Below are positions 8,941 to 13,600 of a stretch of DNA of 13,600 nucleotides, in pieces. Within the stretch, counting starts at the first letter, position 1, and each line of letters opens with the position of its first letter. Source of the stretch: Acidobacteria bacterium 37-71-11 (GTDB taxonomy: Bacteria > Acidobacteriota > Thermoanaerobaculia > Thermoanaerobaculales > Thermoanaerobaculaceae); the NCBI GenBank assembly GCA_002279285.1, contig NCBR01000036.1:1-13600 (forward strand), written 5' to 3'. The notes below the pieces were generated by a model that was given only the letters and a program-made list of their open reading frames with translations, had not been told where the DNA came from and made no database searches. The position numbers and the translations under genes were made by a program.

Positions 8941-10914
8941 ATGAGGTCACCGCGATCGCGAAGGATGCCGTCGTCGAGAGCGCAGAGCGGGACGCTCAAG
9001 CGCATCGGCAGCGTCTCGCCATGCCCGGGCCTCCGCGTTGCTTGGATCGTTGCACTCCTTCTGGCTCTTTCCACGACACCCGCACTCGCCCAAGCGCCGG
9101 CATCCCCAGCCGGCCCGCCGGCAGCGACCGCCGTTTCGCCCTCGCCGACGCCCCTGAAAGCGGGTACGAAGCTCGTGCTCGATCAGATCGCCGGGTGCGT
9201 CGACAGCGGCTCGTTCACCCTCGAGATCGACCTGCGTGCCGGCCGCGTCCCGGTGGCCGATGCGTGGACCGTGGAAGCCGTCGGAACGCCGACGGTCAAC
9301 CTCGTTGCCACGGCGGTTGCAGGCCACGTCAACCGCCTCGACCTGACGGTCAGCGGCGGCACGCTGCTCCTCGATGGCAATCACCTGCGGCCCAGGATCC
9401 TCGTCAAGAGCCTCCGCTTCGAGGCGGGCAAGGGGATCACCGAGGCCAGTTACCGCGGCCGGGGGATCTGGAGACCCATCGTCTGGGTGTTCCGGGGTCT
9501 TGCCACGTCGGCGCTGCGCAAGCTCGAGTTCCGCACCGACATCCTATCGGTCTTGCACGGCGATGTCCTGAACGCGAAGGGCGCGGCCGCGGAGGCGGCG
9601 CGCGGCGAACCCCCAATTCCCCCGGCGTCTTCGGCGCCGTCTCGTGGTCCAGCTTTCATCGACCTCGTCAAGGAGGTGCGAATCCACGACTCGGAGTTCG
9701 TGGCGTACGGCGGCCGCCCCTTGAGCTTTGGCCCGATGATCGAGCTCCACACCGCCTCGCAGTCGAGGAAAGGCACGCCGGTGCGCGTCGCGATCACCGC
9801 GGGCGTCTTCCGGCCGGCTCGGGAGGGCCAGCCGGAGCAGTTCGGGGTCGTTGGGCGGGTCGACGGTGAGATCGAAAACGGCGCCATCGCCTTCGTCGGG
9901 AGCCGTTGCACCTTCTCGCACGGCGAGCTGAGGGAAGGCGCGTTCCAGGTCGGATCACCCACCGGCGGCACGATCGAGGCGTCGCTCTCCGCCGCCGCTC
10001 TCACCCTCGACCTGACGGCGGGGGAACTCGACGTGCCCGGGGGCCCGAGAGTCGACGTTGAGGCGCCCTCGCACTTCGTCGTCCGCGATTTTCGGCTGCG
10101 CCCGGACGGGCAGTACTCCGGCATCGTCGACGCGGAGCTGTTCGGCAAGGCGGGCAGGATCCAACGGGACGGGGTCGTCGTCGCGTTGAGCGACGTGAAG
10201 CTGCGAACGACCGGGGTGGCGATCGCCAACGGGCGGGCGACCGGCGATGTGCAGCTGGAATCCAAGTACCGCATGGACTACCCGCTCGTCGTGCGCTATC
10301 CCGTCGCGCAGGTCGGCGAGCGGCGCGTCCAGCTCCTGTTCCAGGGAGCGCTCGCGACCAAGCTTCACCTGCAGGACGCGGGCAGCGGCGGGGAAGGCAC
10401 TGCAACAGGAGAGTACCGGTTCACCGTGCCGTGGCCCCCCATCGAGCAGGCGGCGTTCGAGGTTCTGCGCGCCAAGTGGATTCAGGACATCCCGCCGGTC
10501 ATGCGCAAGGTGGACTTCGTGATCGATCCACGGCGGTTCGGCCCGTGCGGCGGAACGTGTTTTCTGGTCAGCCTTGACGTGACGGTGGAGAAGAAGGAAG
10601 CCAAAGGCCGTCTCTTCCGTCAGATCTGCGACGCACAGGGGAAGGCGGACCTCGTCGTCGATGCAGCGAGCCGCAGCTTCCTCCTCCGCAACGTGCGGAT
10701 CGAACCGCGATGCCGGGGCATCGTCGGTTGGGTCGTGAACTTCATCGGGCCGCTCTTGACGACGACCTACAACGACGTCGTGCTCTTCCAGATGCCCACG
10801 GACCTTCCCTTCACGATCGAGTCGGTGGACAGCGGCAGCGACTGGATCGCCATCGCGGGCAAGGTCGCGTGGACGTCGAAGGCGTCCGCCGCGCCGCCCA
10901 AACCGTCTCCCTAG
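8941..10914 (+). CDS. Large exported protein of unknown family
   Basis: Unrecognised 657-residue protein. A long basic N-terminus leads to a hydrophobic stretch (VAWIVALLLALS, about 33-44) and a probable cleavage after ALA (50), so it should be exported; a Pro/Ala-rich linker follows (51-71). The rest looks beta-rich, with alternating polar and hydrophobic runs and repeated short strands ending in Asp/Gly turns, somewhat like AsmA-type or other extended beta proteins that handle lipids. I cannot prove membership. Seen motifs are CVDSGSFTLEIDL near residue 83, CGGTC (536-540) and three other scattered Cys, which could form disulfides in the periplasm. No C-terminal anchor is visible; it ends in a Lys/Pro-rich tail. 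No clear ribosome binding site precedes the ATG at 8941; the ATG at 8965 (codon 9) is an alternative. The tight link to the methyltransferase suggests a shared job in envelope lipids (inference). Confidence 0.75.
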   Translation: MRSPRSRRMPSSRAQSGTLKRIGSVSPCPGLRVAWIVALLLALSTTPALAQAPASPAGPPAATAVSPSPTPLKAGTKLVLDQIAGCVDSGSFTLEIDLRAGRVPVADAWTVEAVGTPTVNLVATAVAGHVNRLDLTVSGGTLLLDGNHLRPRILVKSLRFEAGKGITEASYRGRGIWRPIVWVFRGLATSALRKLEFRTDILSVLHGDVLNAKGAAAEAARGEPPIPPASSAPSRGPAFIDLVKEVRIHDSEFVAYGGRPLSFGPMIELHTASQSRKGTPVRVAITAGVFRPAREGQPEQFGVVGRVDGEIENGAIAFVGSRCTFSHGELREGAFQVGSPTGGTIEASLSAAALTLDLTAGELDVPGGPRVDVEAPSHFVVRDFRLRPDGQYSGIVDAELFGKAGRIQRDGVVVALSDVKLRTTGVAIANGRATGDVQLESKYRMDYPLVVRYPVAQVGERRVQLLFQGALATKLHLQDAGSGGEGTATGEYRFTVPWPPIEQAAFEVLRAKWIQDIPPVMRKVDFVIDPRRFGPCGGTCFLVSLDVTVEKKEAKGRLFRQICDAQGKADLVVDAASRSFLLRNVRIEPRCRGIVGWVVNFIGPLLTTTYNDVVLFQMPTDLPFTIESVDSGSDWIAIAGKVAWTSKASAAPPKPSP

Positions 10915-10996
10915 CGCCCACCCGCTTCCGCGACCAGTTTCAGGAGGTGTCGGCGCTCGTGTTCCATCGGCCGGCGCTCACCTGCGCTCGCCTCCG

Positions 10997-11098
10997 GGGT
11001 AGTTTCTACCCACATCGTGGTTGTGTTCCAGGGTAGTAAGTGCTCTTCCGGACGGGGAATCGGAGGGCTAGGTTGGAGCCATGTTCGGGGAAGGACGG
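10997..11098 (+). promoter_or_regulatory. Promoter module 3 (LPXTA protein-sortase operon)
   Basis: Dyad 1 is GGGTAG-TTT-CTACCC (10997-11011). Dyad 2 is the degenerate GTAGTAAGTGC (11033-11043), centred 34 bases on. TAGGTT at 11069-11074 is the -10, in register with TAGATT and TATCTT of the two related modules. A weak -35, TTCCGG, lies 17 bases before it. The start of transcription would be near 11081, giving a leader of about 134 bases before the ATG at 11215. It aligns gap-free with 7941-8042, including TTCGGGGAAGGACG just after the start site. Confidence 0.65.
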
Positions 11099-11120
11099 TA
11101 TCTCTGGCAGGAGAGCACTC

Positions 11121-11166
11121 TGGCGATCGTCGCCACGTCATCGACGGCCCGATCACGATCGGCCGT
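11121..11166 (+). other. Two hairpins in the leader of the LPXTA-protein gene
   Basis: TGGCGA-TCG-TCGCCA (11121-11135) is a perfect 6-bp hairpin. ACGGCC..GGCCGT (11144-11166) forms a 9-bp stem with one bulged C and loop CACG. They lie in the predicted 5' untranslated RNA, 50 or more bases before the ATG, and have no T tract, so they are not terminators. They may stabilise the RNA or bind a factor; I recognise no known riboswitch. Confidence 0.35.
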
Positions 11167-11214
11167 TCAACCAGGGTTAGCGGCACGTACGCGAACCGAA
11201 AGAGAGGTGCTGAA

Positions 11215-11967
11215 ATGAAAAGATTGACGAGTTGGTTGGTTGCGGGCATGTGCACGGCGCTCCTCGGATTTGCTTTTGCCCCCAAGGCGAACGCACAGGG
11301 CACCGTCGAGCAGTCATCCTTCAATTTGACGGAGCCGCTGGACATCGGAGGCACGATCCTGCAGCCCGGCGACTACCAGATCAAAGTCGTCCTGCTCCAG
11401 GGGAACCGCAACCTGCTGCGGGTGATGAACGCAGACGGGACGAAGGTGCTCGGCACCGTCCTCTCGGTTCCTCATCAGGAGGGGCCTGGAGCCGTGCAGA
11501 TTCCGACGAGCCGGTACACGTACTACCCGGCAAGCGCCGGCCACATCATGGCGCTCAGGACCTGGTACGCGCCCGACACGCCGGGCCTCGGCGGTCATGA
11601 CATCGTCTATACCGAACAGCGTGCCATGGAGCTCGCCGCCGCCGCCAACGAGCCGGTGGTTGCGATGCCGGACACGGCGAAGGAAGCCGATTACGGGACC
11701 GCGCCCCTCGTCGTGGTCACGCCGGCAAAGGAAGTGAAGCCGTACGAGGTGGTGGCGGCAGAAAAGCCGCCGGTTCCGGAAACCGCACCAGTTGAGCCGG
11801 CCAAACCGGAGGTAGCGCCAGTGCAGCCGGCCAAGGTGGCCGAGAACCGCGTCCATCACAAGCGGCTGCCCAAGACGGCGAGCGACGTCCCACTGTACGC
11901 GGGGCTCGGTGTCCTGTCGCTTCTCGGCGCGCTCGGTCTCGGCGTGCTCGGGAGACGGTTGGCGTGA
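11215..11967 (+). CDS. LPXTA-anchored surface protein, sortase substrate
   Basis: Exported 250-residue protein built for covalent attachment by a sortase. The signal peptide is residues 1-26 (cleavage ANA|Q). A domain of about 120 residues follows (SFNLTEPLDIGGTILQPGDY, LRVMNADGTKVLGTVLSVPH, TWYAPDTPGLGGHDIVYTEQ), probably a small beta-sandwich. Next is a Pro/Glu/Lys/Val stalk (about 165-215, with PVEPAKPEVAPVQPAK), then the sorting signal RLPKTAS (LPKTA at 218-222), a hydrophobic helix and the basic tail GRRLA. The motif is LPXTA rather than LPXTG. The frame is open further upstream, but the ATG at 11215 has GAGAGG nearby and begins the signal peptide directly. The stop overlaps the sortase start (GTGA), so the pair is translationally coupled and probably dedicated. 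What it does once anchored is unknown. Confidence 0.88.
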   Translation: MKRLTSWLVAGMCTALLGFAFAPKANAQGTVEQSSFNLTEPLDIGGTILQPGDYQIKVVLLQGNRNLLRVMNADGTKVLGTVLSVPHQEGPGAVQIPTSRYTYYPASAGHIMALRTWYAPDTPGLGGHDIVYTEQRAMELAAAANEPVVAMPDTAKEADYGTAPLVVVTPAKEVKPYEVVAAEKPPVPETAPVEPAKPEVAPVQPAKVAENRVHHKRLPKTASDVPLYAGLGVLSLLGALGLGVLGRRLA

Positions 11968-12602
11968 AAAGGTTCTCCTGCGCCGCGGCGTGGCTCCGGC
12001 GGGGCGAGTTGGCCCTCTGGGCCATTGGTTTCTCGCTCGTCGGCTGGGCCGTCGCGACGACCTTGATGAGCAGGGTCTACCAGGCGCGTCAGGAGCGCGC
12101 CTTCTTTTCTCCTGAACCGAGGCGAGAGATTGCCACGAGCGCCGACGCGAATCCGCTCGTCCTCGCCACGAGCGCCGACGTGGATCCGCTCGTCCTCGGT
12201 CGAATCGAGATCCCGCGGATCGGCGTCAGGGCCATCGTGCGGGAGGGAGACGACAACACCACGCTGGCCATCGCGGTCGGCCACATTCCTGGTACGGCAC
12301 AACCCGGCGAGCGCGGGAACATGGCGCTCGCCGGGCACCGGGACTCCTTCTTCCGTGCGCTTCAGGGCATCCAGTGCCAGGACACGATCCGGATCGTCAC
12401 CCTGAGGCGATCCTACGAGTACGTCGTGGATTCAACCGAAATCGTGGGCCCGGAGGACACGAAGGTGCTCGACCCGACCAGTGAGACGGTGCTCACGCTC
12501 GTGACGTGTTATCCATTCAAGTACGTCGGGAACGCGCCCAACCGGTTCGTCGTGCGGGCCTCGCTGGTCGCGGCCCTCCCAGTAGCGGCCGGTGGAGGAT
12601 AG
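11964..12602 (+). CDS. Class D-like sortase
   Basis: Cysteine transpeptidase that cuts LPXTG-like motifs after Thr and joins the protein to an amine acceptor. 212 residues from a GTG that overlaps the preceding TGA. One N-terminal helix (about 16-36) anchors it with the catalytic domain outside. The sortase triad is His125 (LAGHRDSFF), Cys182 (TLVTCYPF) and Arg194 (APNRFVV); the IEIPRIGV and GHIPGTAQPGERGNMALAGH blocks are also typical. The TLVTCYPF site is of the kind called class D. The acceptor in a bacterium without a thick wall is not known. A recent 33-bp in-frame tandem duplication (12132-12197) lengthens the linker between the membrane helix and the catalytic domain. The substrate is almost certainly the LPKTA protein immediately upstream. 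Confidence 0.92.
   Translation: MKRFSCAAAWLRRGELALWAIGFSLVGWAVATTLMSRVYQARQERAFFSPEPRREIATSADANPLVLATSADVDPLVLGRIEIPRIGVRAIVREGDDNTTLAIAVGHIPGTAQPGERGNMALAGHRDSFFRALQGIQCQDTIRIVTLRRSYEYVVDSTEIVGPEDTKVLDPTSETVLTLVTCYPFKYVGNAPNRFVVRASLVAALPVAAGGG
12132..12197 (+). repeat. 33-bp in-frame tandem duplication in the sortase gene
   Basis: Units 12132-12164 and 12165-12197 are adjacent and identical except for two bases. They encode ATSADANPLVL and ATSADVDPLVL between the membrane anchor and the catalytic domain. The near identity points to a recent duplication in a linker that tolerates length change. Confidence 0.92.
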
Positions 12603-12660
12603 GATAAGTTTCGAGAGCAAGCGGGGATCTCGGTCATGGCGCGCAGACAGTGATGAGGCT

Positions 12661-12686
12661 CCGGGCCGGACCTACCAGCGGCCCGG
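12661..12686 (+). other. Hairpin between sortase gene and gnd
   Basis: CCGGGCCG (12661-12668) and CGGCCCGG (12679-12686) form a perfect 8-bp stem with a 10-base loop, about 58 bases after the sortase stop. There is no T tract, so it may only slow polymerase or shield the 3' end. The rest of 12603-12757 shows no gene; AGGAAGGAG (12743-12751) is the ribosome binding site of the next gene. Confidence 0.35.
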
Positions 12687-12757
12687 GCCGGCTGCGGTTC
12701 GGGAGAGCCGTTTCGCAGCGTGAAGGGTCGCAGCCCAAGCAAAGGAAGGAGCGTGGC

Positions 12758-13600
12758 ATGGAACTGGGCATGATCGGGTTGGGGCGGATGGGCACCAACA
12801 TGGTGCGGCGCCTGCGGCGCGCCGGTCATCAATGCGTTGTTTTCGACCTCAATCCGGAAGCCGTGCGGGTGCTCGCCGACGAGGGGGCGGTCGGAGCGGC
12901 TTCGCTCGAAGAGTTCGTCCATACGCTGGCGAAACCGCGCGCCGTCTGGATGATGGTGCCGGCGGCGGCGGTCGATGAAACGCTGAACGCTCTCGTCCCG
13001 TTCCTCGACCGCGACGACGTCGTCATCGACGGCGGCAACTCCTACTACCATGATGACATCCGCCGTGCGGCCGAACTCGAGCCGAAGGCCATCCACTATC
13101 TGGACGTCGGGACCAGCGGCGGGGTCTGGGGTTCGGAGCGGGGCTACTGCCTGATGATCGGCGGTGAGGACGCCGCCGTCCGGCGCCTCGACCCCATCTT
13201 CGCTGCCCTCGCCCCGAGCATCGAGGCGGCGCCGCGCACGCCGGGACGGAAGAACGCCGGCGGCACCGCGGAGCACGGTTACCTGCACTGCGGGCCGAGC
13301 GGCGCCGGCCATTTCGTCAAGATGGTCCACAACGGCATCGAGTACGGCATCATGGCGGCCTACGCGGAGGGGCTGAACATCCTCCACCATGCCAACGCCG
13401 GCAACCAGCGGCGCGCCGTCGATGCCGAAACCACGCCGCTGCGCCATCCCGAGCACTACCCGTACGACCTGAAGCTGGCCGATATCGCCGAGGTCTGGCG
13501 CCGCGGCAGCGTCATCGCCTCCTGGCTCCTGGACCTGGCCGCCATCGCGCTCCTGGAGAGTCCCGACCTGGCGAAGTTCGCCGGCCGGGTGTCGGACTCG
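12758..13600 (+). CDS. gnd: 6-phosphogluconate dehydrogenase, short NAD-type, cut by window end
   Basis: Oxidative decarboxylation of 6-phosphogluconate to ribulose 5-phosphate in the pentose phosphate pathway. The first 281 residues are present and no stop is reached; the short family form is about 300-340 residues, so little is missing. The nucleotide-binding loop is GLGRMG (7-12). Asp30 ends the second strand (VVFDLNP), where NADP-specific enzymes carry an NRT-like motif; an Asp here fits NAD+ preference. Substrate and catalytic signatures are IDGGNSYY, GTSGGVWGSERGYCLMIGG and HFVKMVHNGIEYG, with Lys188, His191, Asn192 and Glu195 as the likely catalytic set. AGGAAGGAG six bases before the ATG fixes the start. 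It is the only central-metabolism gene on this side and probably a separate transcript from the sortase operon. Confidence 0.93.
   Translation, partial: MELGMIGLGRMGTNMVRRLRRAGHQCVVFDLNPEAVRVLADEGAVGAASLEEFVHTLAKPRAVWMMVPAAAVDETLNALVPFLDRDDVVIDGGNSYYHDDIRRAAELEPKAIHYLDVGTSGGVWGSERGYCLMIGGEDAAVRRLDPIFAALAPSIEAAPRTPGRKNAGGTAEHGYLHCGPSGAGHFVKMVHNGIEYGIMAAYAEGLNILHHANAGNQRRAVDAETTPLRHPEHYPYDLKLADIAEVWRRGSVIASWLLDLAAIALLESPDLAKFAGRVSDS

Noticed and set aside
8941..9384. Open frame on the minus strand within the unknown exported-protein gene
   Set aside because: The forward frame has a signal peptide, close coupling to the upstream gene and continuous coding for 657 codons; the reverse frame has none of these.

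Overview
The window is high-GC bacterial DNA with densely packed genes. It carries core-metabolism enzymes (monomeric NADP-isocitrate dehydrogenase and a 6-phosphogluconate dehydrogenase cut by the window end) around a block of envelope and surface genes. The organism is probably a diderm (Gram-negative type) environmental bacterium. The reasons are an IPTL-CTERM-type sorting tail (normally read by an exosortase), a PE-methyltransferase-like membrane enzyme, and a GGT-type secreted Ntn hydrolase. Acidobacteriota-like or another high-GC soil/groundwater phylum would fit, but no marker gene here settles it.

Layout. 216-2177 (+): secreted gamma-glutamyltransferase-family protein whose substrate-binding residues look altered. 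2308-4539 (+): monomeric isocitrate dehydrogenase with its own sigma70-like promoter. 4621-5712 (-): AI-2E-family permease, convergent with icd. 5842-6738 (-): DUF3494 ice-binding-like protein with a Thr/Pro stalk and VPTLSGW C-terminal sorting tail, followed by an intrinsic terminator. 6999-7829 (-): YihY/BrkB-family membrane protein. 8141-10914 (+): two-gene unit of a Cho2/PEMT-like methyltransferase (TTG start, strong SD) and a large exported protein of unknown family. 11215-12602 (+): two-gene unit of an LPKTA-anchored surface protein and a class D-like sortase (GTGA overlap). 12758-end (+): 6-phosphogluconate dehydrogenase.

Main observation. The ice-binding gene, the methyltransferase/unknown operon and the LPXTA-protein/sortase operon are each preceded by the same promoter architecture. 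Two GTAG-N3-CTAC-type dyads have centres 33-34 bp apart, followed at a constant distance by a TATCTT/TAGATT/TAGGTT -10 hexamer at aligned position 73-78. Two of the three copies align without gaps over about 100 bp. This suggests one unidentified activator controls a small envelope-surface regulon. It would join two unrelated C-terminal protein-sorting routes (exosortase-type IPTL-CTERM and sortase-type LPXTA), a phospholipid-methylation-like enzyme and an unknown exported protein. No regulator gene is inside the window.
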